A stretch of 64,000 nucleotides of DNA from VFMC01 sp040398525. GTDB lineage: Bacteria; Actinomycetota; Acidimicrobiia; Acidimicrobiales; Ilumatobacteraceae. The DNA is taken from positions 1 to 64,000 of the forward strand of contig JBBATY010000005.1 of NCBI GenBank assembly GCA_040398525.1, written 5' to 3'. Within the stretch, counting starts at the first letter, position 1. Every line of letters begins with the position of its first letter. The notes beneath the pieces were generated by a model. The model saw only the letters and a program-made list of their open reading frames with translations. It had not been told where the DNA came from and searched no databases. The position numbers and the translations under genes are program-made. This document shows positions 49,907-57,525 of this stretch, in pieces.

Positions 49907-51723
49907 GGTTGGGTCGCCTTCGTCGTGGCGCTCATGCGCCGCCACATCAACGGTGGGCCGATGACCACACCGACCAGCAAGAGTGCGATGAGCACGACGA
50001 TGACCGGCGACGACCCCGGCGCCGGACGAGCGTCGATGACCGTCGGGACGACGCTGCCGATGCCGGGTCCGATGGCCACCTCGGGGCCTTGTCCACCTCC
50101 GCCACCGCCATCGGTCGTGACGCACTCACCCGTCGCCGGATCGCACGCACCGTCAACGCCGTCGATGATCGGCTGACCGCCACCGTCGACGAGACCGCCC
50201 GAGCCATCGGTGATCGGAGTCACCCCGCCGTCGACGAGGCCGCCGCCCGAGCCACCGGCGATCGTGGTGACCGAACCGGCGATGGTGGTGCCGGTCGAGC
50301 CGCCACCGGGGACGGTCGTCGCCGTGCTACCGCCGCCACCGCCACCGCCACCGCCGCCACCGCCCGCTGGCGTGGTCGTCGGTGTGGGCTGCGGGTTCGT
50401 CACCACCGCGGTGGGCACGCCGGCCAAGCCACCGGTGCCATCTGGGCACTGAGATGCGCTCCCCCGCTGGTCGCAGGCCTTCGGCGCCGGTGCGCTCGCG
50501 GCGAGCACGTTCGTACCGTCGGGCGAGAACGTCGGGTTGTTGCAGGTGCGGATGTCGATGTCGCCGACGTTGGCGCCCGGGATCTTGCGGATCTGCTCGA
50601 AGCTCGCCTCGACCAGGTTGACCGGCATGGGCGAGTAGCCCAGCGATGCCGACTGCTGCTGCGCTTCACACATCGCGTACTTCGCGAATGCACCGAGTGT
50701 GCGGCCTTTGGCTTCGTTGAACTGGCCAGCGATCTTGGTGGGAAGGATCAGGTACGAGTAGCTCGACAACTGGTAACTGCGCGGATCGTTGTCGGTGTAC
50801 ACGCCGCGCAGGTCCTGCGTGAGATACGTGGCCGGGTTGCTCTCGTCGGTGTTGATCCGCGCCTTGAGCAACGACACCGCCACGGCCTCGGGCGTCGGTT
50901 CGACGTAGAACCCGGCGGCATTCAGCACCTTGGCCACGGGGAACTGCGAACCCAACGCGTACGAGTAGTTCACGTAGCCGATCGCACCCTCGGCGAATCC
51001 CTGGCTCACATAGCCGGCCACACCGACGTCGCCGCTCTGGGCGATCATCCCGCCGATCGTGGGGTAGAACGACGTGAACCCACACTTCGGTGCACGCCCG
51101 GAGCGGGCGCAGTAGTCGTTCCAGATCGCCGCGTGCCGGTCGATCATCCACGCCGTGAACTGCGCCGTCGAGCCGGAGCCGTCCGACCGCACCACCGGCA
51201 CGATCTTGCGCGCAGGCATCACCAGGCCCGGATTGTCGGCCTTGATCGCCGGGTCGTCCCACGACGTGATCGCGCCGGTGAAGATCTTGGCGACGTTCTC
51301 GCCCGACAGACGCAGGTTGGTCACCCGCTTGCCACCGATCAGCAGGTTGTACATGAAGGCCGTGCCGCCGGCGACGACCGGCATGTAGGCATAGCTCCCA
51401 GGTGCCGGGTTCTCGGGCGCCGAGCCGTCCTCGGGCTGGAACTGGAAGGGAATGTCCGATGCTGCGAAATCGACGGTGCCGTTCAGGAAGTTCTTGCGAC
51501 CCGCCGTCGAACCGCTGGGGTTGTAGTCGACCGTGATGCCGAACTGGCGCACGTTCACCCGCATCGCGTCGATGGCATTGGCAGCCCACGACGAGCCCTC
51601 CCCGGAGATGCGCTGAAACCCGCCGCCGGCGGACACCGCAGACGGAAGACCGGCGCCCAACAGGGCACAGGCAACTGCGGCGGCCATGAACCGAACAAAC
51701 CTCCGGGACCGACGCGCGCTCAC
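49903..51723 (-). CDS. pstS: Phosphate-binding protein PstS with C-terminal membrane anchor
   Basis: A 606-residue PstS. Signal peptide about 1-32; phosphate-binding domain about 35-400 beginning FQRISGEGSSWAANAIDAM, with STAGRKNFLNGTVDFAASDIPF and the ligand loop VVRSDGSGSTAQF; then about 140 residues of Gly/Thr/Pro linker including a (G)8 run, and a membrane helix (about 573-594, SPVIVVLIALLLVGVVIGPPL). Normal PstS is a lipoprotein or soluble and about 350 aa; this one has no lipobox and is tethered by its C terminus instead. GTG 51723 overlaps the PstA stop (GTGA). Confidence 0.9.
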   Translation of the reverse strand: MSARRSRRFVRFMAAAVACALLGAGLPSAVSAGGGFQRISGEGSSWAANAIDAMRVNVRQFGITVDYNPSGSTAGRKNFLNGTVDFAASDIPFQFQPEDGSAPENPAPGSYAYMPVVAGGTAFMYNLLIGGKRVTNLRLSGENVAKIFTGAITSWDDPAIKADNPGLVMPARKIVPVVRSDGSGSTAQFTAWMIDRHAAIWNDYCARSGRAPKCGFTSFYPTIGGMIAQSGDVGVAGYVSQGFAEGAIGYVNYSYALGSQFPVAKVLNAAGFYVEPTPEAVAVSLLKARINTDESNPATYLTQDLRGVYTDNDPRSYQLSSYSYLILPTKIAGQFNEAKGRTLGAFAKYAMCEAQQQSASLGYSPMPVNLVEASFEQIRKIPGANVGDIDIRTCNNPTFSPDGTNVLAASAPAPKACDQRGSASQCPDGTGGLAGVPTAVVTNPQPTPTTTPAGGGGGGGGGGGGSTATTVPGGGSTGTTIAGSVTTIAGGSGGGLVDGGVTPITDGSGGLVDGGGQPIIDGVDGACDPATGECVTTDGGGGGGQGPEVAIGPGIGSVVPTVIDARPAPGSSPVIVVLIALLLVGVVIGPPLMWRRMSATTKATQP

Positions 51724-52964
51724 GCGGCACCTCCATGCATCGTCTCGATGCGCTCGAGCAGATCGTGCGACGACTCCGCGGCCCGGCGGCGCTGACGCTT
51801 CGACTGGTAGCCGGCGGGCCGACCGCCCAGCACACGGGCTGCGTAGAACAGCACCAGCACCAGCACCATCAGCGTTGCCGCGGTTGCGAAGCCACGAGCG
51901 ACGAGCGCCGGCTGCGGCGAACGCACGAACTGGAACGCCGCCAGCGGCAACGACACCATCGGGTTGCTGCGGGGGTCGAGGTTGAGCGCCGAGGTGAACC
52001 CGGCCGTCAACAGCACGGGTGCCGTCTCGCCGATGCCGCGTGCCACACCGAGGATGACCGAGGTGGTCAAGCCCGAACGAGCGGTCGGCAGCACGACGTG
52101 CCACACCACCCGCCACTGCGGCGCACCCAATGCAGCTGCTGCCTCGCGGAGGCTGCCGGGCACCAGACGCAACACCACATCGGCCGACCGGATGATGATC
52201 GGCAGCATCATGATGCTCGTCGCGATCGACGCAGCGAGGCCGGAACGCTCGTAGCCGAGGATCAAGATCCACGTCGCGAAGATGAACAGACCGGCCAGGA
52301 TCGACGGCAGCGCGGTCATCGCCGTCACGACCGTTCGAACGAGGCCCGCACCCTTGCTGTCGGTCTCGTTGAGGAACACTGCGCACGCCAGCGCGAGCGG
52401 CACCGTGAGCACGAGCGACAGCGCCATGATGATCAGCGTCCCGACGATCGCGTGCAGGATCCCGCCGACCTCGAGCGGGTCGAGCGGACCCGCGAGGCTC
52501 ATGTCCTCGGTGAAGAAGTTGAGCTTCAGCAGCGCCTCGCGGCCACGCCAGAAGGTGAAGATGATCACCGTGGCGAGCGCGAAGCCCGCAACCACGGCTG
52601 CCGCCGACATCAACGCCGTCATCACCCGGTCGATCACCGCCGGCCGATCGCCGATGAACGAGGCCAGCGTGGCGTAGATCACCAGGTAGAGGACGAAGGC
52701 GACGACGACGAAGCCGAGCTTGCCCGACAGCGGCGCGATCTGCCCGAACAGCAAGGCGGCGAGCGACACGCTGCTGACGCCGGAGCCCACCGCCATGAGC
52801 ACCTGCTCGAGCGACAGGCCTCCGACCGGCCGCGGCACGTCCGCCGGCCGGGTGGTCGACCTGCTGGGAATCGTTGTCTCCGACACCTCGGCTCGACGGG
52901 CGTCGAGGCGTTGCGTGGGCACGTTGGCCTCGAGGAGGCCCGGATCGTCGCGCATCGTGCTCAT
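51720..52964 (-). CDS. pstA: Phosphate ABC transporter permease PstA
   Basis: A 414-residue permease, longer than usual because of a hydrophilic N terminus of about 60 residues (TQRLDARRAEVSE...). Membrane segments lie near 72-92, 98-118, 135-160, 190-220, 240-262, 300-325 and 365-385. The EAA region AAAALGAPQWRVVWHVVLPTARSG and GVARGIGETAPVLLTAGF are typical of PstA. ATG 52964 overlaps the PstC stop (ATGA). It forms the inorganic-phosphate channel with PstC, powered by PstB (42970). Confidence 0.93.
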   Translation of the reverse strand: MSTMRDDPGLLEANVPTQRLDARRAEVSETTIPSRSTTRPADVPRPVGGLSLEQVLMAVGSGVSSVSLAALLFGQIAPLSGKLGFVVVAFVLYLVIYATLASFIGDRPAVIDRVMTALMSAAAVVAGFALATVIIFTFWRGREALLKLNFFTEDMSLAGPLDPLEVGGILHAIVGTLIIMALSLVLTVPLALACAVFLNETDSKGAGLVRTVVTAMTALPSILAGLFIFATWILILGYERSGLAASIATSIMMLPIIIRSADVVLRLVPGSLREAAAALGAPQWRVVWHVVLPTARSGLTTSVILGVARGIGETAPVLLTAGFTSALNLDPRSNPMVSLPLAAFQFVRSPQPALVARGFATAATLMVLVLVLFYAARVLGGRPAGYQSKRQRRRAAESSHDLLERIETMHGGAA

Positions 52965-53980
52965 GCCTCGCTGCTCGCTCCCGAACGCGACCTGGCGACG
53001 AACCACGACGCCACGAAGTTGACGATCAACGTGACGATGAACAGCGCCAGGCCGGCCGCGAACAGCGCCGACAGGGCGAAGTCGGACGCCTCGCTGTAGC
53101 GCAGTGCAATGAGCGCCGACACCGAGTTGCTGCCGCTCTCCAACACGTGCAGGTGCAGGTCGAACCGGGGCGAGATGATCAGCACCACGGCGATCGTCTC
53201 GCCGAGCGCCCGACCGAGGCCGAGCATGGTCCCACCGATGATGCCGCCACGGCCGAAGGGCAACGTGACGACCTGGATGGCCCCCCAACGGGTGGCGCCG
53301 AGAGCGAAGGCCCCTTCGCGCTCACCTGTCGGCACCTGCGAGAACACCTCGCGCATCACCACGCACTGGATCGGCATCACCATCATCGCCACCACGAGGC
53401 CAGCGATGAACGCAGACGCTGTGTACACGCTGGCGCTCGACAGCGGGTCGGTCGGGTCCGCTCCCGTCACGTCGAACAGAGGGAACCAACCGAACCAGCG
53501 GTTCAGCCACCGCGACAGCCCGATCACCTGGCCCTGCAGCAGGAACAACCCCCACAGGCCGTACACGACGCTCGGGACGGCAGCCATCAGGTCGACGAGC
53601 GTCACGAGCCATCCCCGGACCCGTGGTGGTGCAACTTCGACGATGAACAGCGCCGTCCCGAGCGACACCGGTAGCGCCACGGCCACGGCGACACCGGCGA
53701 TCAGGACCGTGCCGAGGAGCACTGCGGACATGCCGAAGCGTCCGCGGTCGACCTCCCATTCACTGGTCGTGATGAATCCGAGACCTGCTTGCGACAACGC
53801 CTCCCACGCCTCGAGCGTCAAGAAGATGCCGACCGCACCCATGATCGCCAACACCACAGCCCCGCTGAACGACACAGAGCCGAGGAACACGCGGTCGCCC
53901 ACGCTGCGTCGCGCCGTCAACTCGCGCGGCACAGCCTCGGGAGCCACCGGATCGGCTCCTGCGTGAACGGTCGTCGACAT
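52961..53980 (-). CDS. pstC: Phosphate ABC transporter permease PstC
   Basis: A 339-residue membrane permease. After a hydrophilic start of about 30 residues, membrane segments lie near 38-60, 95-120, 135-160, 195-220, 255-275 and 300-322. The SEWEVDRGRFGMSAVLLGTVL segment and FALGATRWGAIQVVTLPFGRGGIIGG, GLGRALGETIAVVLI are diagnostic of PstC. ATG at 53980, 10 nt after the stop of the coiled-coil gene. Overlaps PstA by ATGA. Confidence 0.94.
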   Translation of the reverse strand: MSTTVHAGADPVAPEAVPRELTARRSVGDRVFLGSVSFSGAVVLAIMGAVGIFLTLEAWEALSQAGLGFITTSEWEVDRGRFGMSAVLLGTVLIAGVAVAVALPVSLGTALFIVEVAPPRVRGWLVTLVDLMAAVPSVVYGLWGLFLLQGQVIGLSRWLNRWFGWFPLFDVTGADPTDPLSSASVYTASAFIAGLVVAMMVMPIQCVVMREVFSQVPTGEREGAFALGATRWGAIQVVTLPFGRGGIIGGTMLGLGRALGETIAVVLIISPRFDLHLHVLESGSNSVSALIALRYSEASDFALSALFAAGLALFIVTLIVNFVASWFVARSRSGASSEA

Positions 53981-53990
53981 GGAACCCTGC

Positions 53991-54944
53991 TCAGACGATC
54001 CAGGCAGCCAGGACGACGACGACGATGAGCGCGCTCACACCGAGCAACAGGACGTCCAAGTGCCGCGCCTGGCTCCAGAACGACTGCCGCTGAGGTGCAG
54101 CGCGATAGGCGTCCGGATGCACGACAGGCTGCGGGCCCTGCGTGAAGCCGCGCTGCGAGAGCACCTCGGCCAAGATGGTGGCGAACACCCGAGCGAACGC
54201 CTCGGCATCGACGACCACCTGCGCAGGCGCTGGGGTGACGGCGACGGGAAGTGCGGCCTCGCGGTGAGGCGACGCCACGGGAACCTTGCGCCAGATGTCG
54301 TCTGAGTCGTCGATGACCGGAACCGACGCAGGAACCTCGACGAGGGGCTCTGCCTCGGCAACAGGCGCCACCTCGACGACCGGCTCCACCTCGGCAACAG
54401 GCTCCACCTCGACGAGGGGCTCTGCCTCAGCGACAGGCTCCATCTCGACGACCGGCTCCACCTCGAGCTCACGAGCTGCGTCATCGATCAACGCACTCGC
54501 AACGATGGCACCGGCGAGGGGAAGATCCCGCTCCTCAGCCGCAACCCGCTCAGCCTCNNNNNNNNNNNNNNNNNNNNNNNNNNNNNNNNNNNNNNNNNNN
54601 NNNNNNNNNNNNNNNNNNNNNNNNNNNNNNNNNNNNNNNNNNNNNNNNNNNNNNNNNCGCTCAGCCTCCTCGACCACCTGGGCTGCCTCGACCCGAGCCT
54701 GTTCGATACGTGCTTCGGCCGCAGCGCGCACTTCGGCGAGCTGCGCATCGAGCGCCCGACGTCGCTCGGCCATCAACGGCCCGAGGCGAGTCGCCAACTG
54801 CTCGCGGGCCTCATCGATCGACGGAAGTTCCGCGGCCTTCTCGGCCTCTTCCGCATCCCGAAGGGCAGCCCGCAGCTGCATCTCCAACATCTGTGTGCGG
54901 CCACCGGCGGTCGAGCCGGTCAGCTCCTGCTCACTCATGAACAT
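53991..54944 (-). CDS. Coiled-coil, repeat-containing C-tail-anchored protein, interrupted by an assembly gap
   Basis: A protein of about 317 residues (34 unknown). N terminus MFMSEQELTG, then a long Ala/Glu/Arg coiled coil (about 18-100) that continues across the gap with EAER steps, then an acidic 12-residue repeat of EPV units coded by 36-bp DNA repeats (about 160-205), and a final membrane helix (about 298-317, LLLGVSALIVVVVLAAWIV) with no tail. The N terminus should be cytoplasmic. ATG 54944 has AAGGGG at good spacing; ATG 54938 is possible. It directly precedes pstC. Unknown function; a scaffold or regulator of the transporter is a guess. Confidence 0.65.
   Translation of the reverse strand: MFMSEQELTGSTAGGRTQMLEMQLRAALRDAEEAEKAAELPSIDEAREQLATRLGPLMAERRRALDAQLAEVRAAAEARIEQARVEAAQVVEEAEXXXXXXXXXXXXXXXXXXXXXXXXXXXXXXXXXXEAERVAAEERDLPLAGAIVASALIDDAARELEVEPVVEMEPVAEAEPLVEVEPVAEVEPVVEVAPVAEAEPLVEVPASVPVIDDSDDIWRKVPVASPHREAALPVAVTPAPAQVVVDAEAFARVFATILAEVLSQRGFTQGPQPVVHPDAYRAAPQRQSFWSQARHLDVLLLGVSALIVVVVLAAWIV
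54334..54467. repeat. About 3.7 tandem 36-bp repeats encoding EPV-rich segment
   Basis: Units begin at 54334, 54370, 54406 and 54442 with ACCTCGACGA (last copy ATCTCGACGA) and alternate between two sub-versions. They encode acidic VEPV/AEAEPLVE steps. Confidence 0.9.
54558..54657. other. Assembly gap (100 N) in coiled-coil gene
   Basis: Exactly 100 N. Both edges carry the same CGCTCAGCCTC (54548-54557 region and 54658-54668), so the gap almost certainly hides further copies of a tandem repeat coding EAER. Confidence 0.97.
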
Positions 54945-55368
54945 CTCGTTCCCCTTCGAGTCGGCCACGGATCGCGTCGGCCCGCTCTGATGCCTCGGCA
55001 TGGATCCGTTGCACCTCGGCCTCCGCCTCGCGTCGCAGTTGCTCTGCGTGTTGCTCGCTCTCGCGCTCCATCTCGGCGAGTTGTTGCTGCGACGCGGTCA
55101 GGTCGTCGCGCAGCGCCGCGCGGATCGCATCCGCCTGGTTGGCTGCTGCCAAGCGAGCTGCTGCTGCCCTGGCCTTTGCAGCTGCGATCTCGCCTTCGAG
55201 CCTCGCCCCTTCGGCCGCCAGATCATCGTCGGAGGCAGGCCCGTCCGCAGCTGCGTCCGCGGCGTCCGGCCACGACATGTGGCGACCGTTCAACACGCCG
55301 GCAGCGGCAGCCAGGTCATCGACCTCGTGGCTGCCGTTGACGGGCTCGGAAGGATCGCCGATCGCCAT
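54931..55368 (-). CDS. Small coiled-coil protein, unknown function
   Basis: A 145-residue soluble protein. The first 45 residues are acidic and loosely structured, with GVLNGRHMSWPDAADAAADG. The rest is one long amphipathic helix/coiled coil (about 50-140) rich in Ala, Glu and Arg (LAEMERESEQHAEQLRREAEAEV), similar in style to the coiled coil of the next gene, with which it overlaps by 14 nt. ATG 55368 is 3 nt after the stop of the upstream gene. Probably dimerises with its neighbour. No recognisable family. Confidence 0.65.
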   Translation of the reverse strand: MAIGDPSEPVNGSHEVDDLAAAAGVLNGRHMSWPDAADAAADGPASDDDLAAEGARLEGEIAAAKARAAAARLAAANQADAIRAALRDDLTASQQQLAEMERESEQHAEQLRREAEAEVQRIHAEASERADAIRGRLEGERDVHE

Positions 55369-55371
55369 TGC

Positions 55372-56448
55372 TCAGCCCATCCAGGCCAGCAGCGCCACGG
55401 CTGCGCCAACGGCCGCCAGCATCGGCAGGACGACACGGGTGAGGACCGCCAACGGTCCGGCGGGGTCGTCGTCGCCGTAGTCGATCGCCGCGCCCCGCTC
55501 CGAGCCGACAGCAGGTGCCGCGGCGGGATCGGCGGCTCGCTGTCCGAGTTGGATCAGGGCCGCATCGGCAGCGCCGACAGCTTCGATGGGGATCTCCGCG
55601 GTGATCGGAGTGGTCGCAGCCATCTCCGCCTCGAGCGCGTCGAGCAGAACCGAGAGGTCCGCGGCTGCACGAGGCGCGTCGGCCTCGGTCGAGCCACTCA
55701 GATCCGGCGACGCAACGTCGTTGCCGCCCAGGGAGAGCAGCATGCTGTCGAGGAGGCGTCCGAGATCGCTGGAGTCAGTCGTGTCGAGCGCCGCCAGCAG
55801 ATCGGAAGTGACGAAGGCAGAGCCGTCAGCGGGAGCCTCGGCCGAACGAGGCGCCGTGTGCCGGGCGACCGCCTCGAGGATCTGCGAGACGCGATCGTCG
55901 GCTCGACCTCGCACATGGCTTGCGAAGGAGTTTGCACGGTCGACCGCCGACGTCCCGCGACTCAGTGTCTCGGCCCACCAGCGATCGAGCAGAGCCGACA
56001 ACTCCTGCTGGTGTCTGCTGGCCACCTCGGCTGCGTCGGCGTCCGACCCGTCGTCGATCGGCCGTGTTGCGTCGAGGCTGGTCCATCGCAGCGAGTCGAG
56101 CGTGTCGGTCGGGACACCGCAGTCGAGCGCGTAGTTCGCCGCTCCGATCACCATCTGTCGGGCGTCCTCGGCAGCTGAACGCTCGATATCGAGCGCTGCC
56201 GTGTCGTACTCGGCCGTACGCCGGAGCAAGGACCGCTGCGCGTCGAGGAACTGCTGCGTCAGCCGAGCTTGGCTACTCGCTGCTGCAGCGAGGGAACCGG
56301 AGCACGATCCGAGCGGCATGCACAGCGAGCGCATGGAGTCGAGAAAGGCCACCTGTTCCTGACGGAGCGCATCCAGGAAGTGATCGAATTGCTGATCGAG
56401 ATCGACCGGCATCGACCGGCCGGACCTCGGAGCGAGCGTGTTCGCCAT
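55372..56448 (-). CDS. C-tail-anchored cytoplasmic protein, head of the Pst/surface operon, unknown function
   Basis: A 358-residue protein from ATG 56448, mostly helical, with no signal peptide. Two Cys-containing segments (LCMPLGSCSGS and ALDCGVP), a conserved-looking LLDRWWAETLSRG near 165, acidic Asp/Ala-rich linkers, and one C-terminal membrane helix (about 335-357, LTRVVLPMLAAVGAAVALLAW). The start is supported by TACGTT 8 nt upstream (leaderless). It is the first gene of the long minus-strand operon leading to PstC. I do not recognise the family; the topology parallels the coiled-coil protein at 53991. Confidence 0.65.
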   Translation of the reverse strand: MANTLAPRSGRSMPVDLDQQFDHFLDALRQEQVAFLDSMRSLCMPLGSCSGSLAAAASSQARLTQQFLDAQRSLLRRTAEYDTAALDIERSAAEDARQMVIGAANYALDCGVPTDTLDSLRWTSLDATRPIDDGSDADAAEVASRHQQELSALLDRWWAETLSRGTSAVDRANSFASHVRGRADDRVSQILEAVARHTAPRSAEAPADGSAFVTSDLLAALDTTDSSDLGRLLDSMLLSLGGNDVASPDLSGSTEADAPRAAADLSVLLDALEAEMAATTPITAEIPIEAVGAADAALIQLGQRAADPAAAPAVGSERGAAIDYGDDDPAGPLAVLTRVVLPMLAAVGAAVALLAWMG

Positions 56449-56456
56449 GGGCGCTG

Positions 56457-56462
56457 AACGTA
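56457..56462 (-). promoter_or_regulatory. Leaderless-type -10 box (TACGTT) at head of the Pst/surface operon
   Basis: On the minus strand TACGTT ends 8 nt before ATG 56448, with no ribosome-binding site between. This is the only TANNNT box noted directly before a start in the 20-kb operon. Confidence 0.4.
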
Positions 56463-56599
56463 CGCATGGCAGGTGACGCGGGTATGAACGCCGCATGGAG
56501 CACAGGAGCACCGAGCGTGAAAGTCAGGGCGATGTGCCCACCCTGCGTGAGCGTCAGGCCCCGAGCGGTGGAAGTCCGACGTCGGCTAGGCCGTTCGGA

Positions 56600-57376
56600 C
56601 TAGCGGACCAGGTAGCCGCCGTCGACGGCGAGCACGTGACCGTTGACGTAATCGGATGCCCGACTCGACAGGAACACCACTGCCCCCATCAGGTCGGCAG
56701 GCACCCCCCACCGTTCGGCCGGGATGTGCTCGAGGACACGACGGTTGCTCTCGGGGTTGGCGCGGGTGTTGGCGGTGATCGCCGTGGCGTAGTAGCCGGG
56801 CGCGATGCCGTTCACCTGGATGTTGTGCATCGCCAGCTCGTCGCAGTAGGCCTTGGTGAGCCCGGCGATGCCGTGCTTGGTGGCCGAGTAGGCCGACGAC
56901 AGCCGACCACCGAGGTAGCTGAACATCGAGCAGATGTTGATGATCTTCCCGCTGCGCTGGGGCACCATCACCTTGGCCGCCTCGAAGCTCATCTCGAACG
57001 CTGCGGTGAGGTTGACCGCCACGGTGGCGTCCCACTTGTCGCGACCGAACTCGAGCACCTCACCGAGCGGGCAGATGCCGGCGGAGTTGATGAGGATGTC
57101 GACCGATCCGAGCCGCTCGACACACGTGCGGATGACCTCCGCGCAGGTGCCGTCGGCGGTGATGTCGGCCTCCATGAACTCGTAGCGCCGGCCCTCGCCC
57201 TCGACCAGGCGGCGGGTCGTGCCGTCGTCGTCGGCCAGGCTGGGCACGAACACGTTCGCGCCGCCTTTGGCCAACGCCAGCGAGAACGCCTGGCCCAAGC
57301 CGGTGTTGCCGCCGGTGACGATCGCGTTCTTGCCCTCCAGGCTGAACAAGGTCATCGAGAAGTCGGTGATGTCCAT
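56600..57376 (-). CDS. Short-chain dehydrogenase/reductase (KduD-like)
   Basis: Classical SDR of 258 residues: TGGNTGLG (21-28), NSAG (97-100), catalytic Ser150, YSATK (Tyr163, Lys167), and the late NGIAPGYYATAIT and VNGHVLAVDGGY. The N-terminal FSLEGKNAIVTGGNTGLGQAFSLALAKGGANV resembles 2-deoxy-D-gluconate 3-dehydrogenase (KduD) and gluconate 5-dehydrogenase relatives, so sugar acids or polyols are possible substrates. GGGAG precedes ATG 57376, and a TAGCAT box lies at 57402-57407. Divergent from galT. Confidence 0.9.
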   Translation of the reverse strand: MDITDFSMTLFSLEGKNAIVTGGNTGLGQAFSLALAKGGANVFVPSLADDDGTTRRLVEGEGRRYEFMEADITADGTCAEVIRTCVERLGSVDILINSAGICPLGEVLEFGRDKWDATVAVNLTAAFEMSFEAAKVMVPQRSGKIINICSMFSYLGGRLSSAYSATKHGIAGLTKAYCDELAMHNIQVNGIAPGYYATAITANTRANPESNRRVLEHIPAERWGVPADLMGAVVFLSSRASDYVNGHVLAVDGGYLVR

Positions 57377-57401
57377 GGGTGCTCCCTCGTGCCGCCGGGC
57401 G

Positions 57402-57407
57402 ATGCTA
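57402..57407 (-). promoter_or_regulatory. Putative -10 box (TAGCAT, minus strand)
   Basis: A TANNNT box about 26 nt upstream of the SDR start. Predicted leader of about 18 nt holds the GGGAG ribosome-binding site. Confidence 0.35.
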
Positions 57408-57525
57408 GTGGCCGTCTGCGGCTCCGGGCGGTGTGGCGCCACCGACCCGCCCGCCGACCGTCTCACCGCAGGGCACCTCGAGGCTGCCAGACTGGACGAC
57501 TGCGGGACCGTGCCGCTGCCCAACG

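Noticed and set aside
36699..56448. Recent horizontal transfer of the Pst/surface cluster
   Set aside because: No tRNA boundary, integrase, direct repeats or visible change in GC/codon style at its edges; a database phylogeny would be needed to argue transfer.
56449..56599. A gene in the gap between the SDR and the operon head
   Set aside because: No frame has both a credible start and protein-like content; only a weak 7-bp hairpin near the SDR stop is visible.
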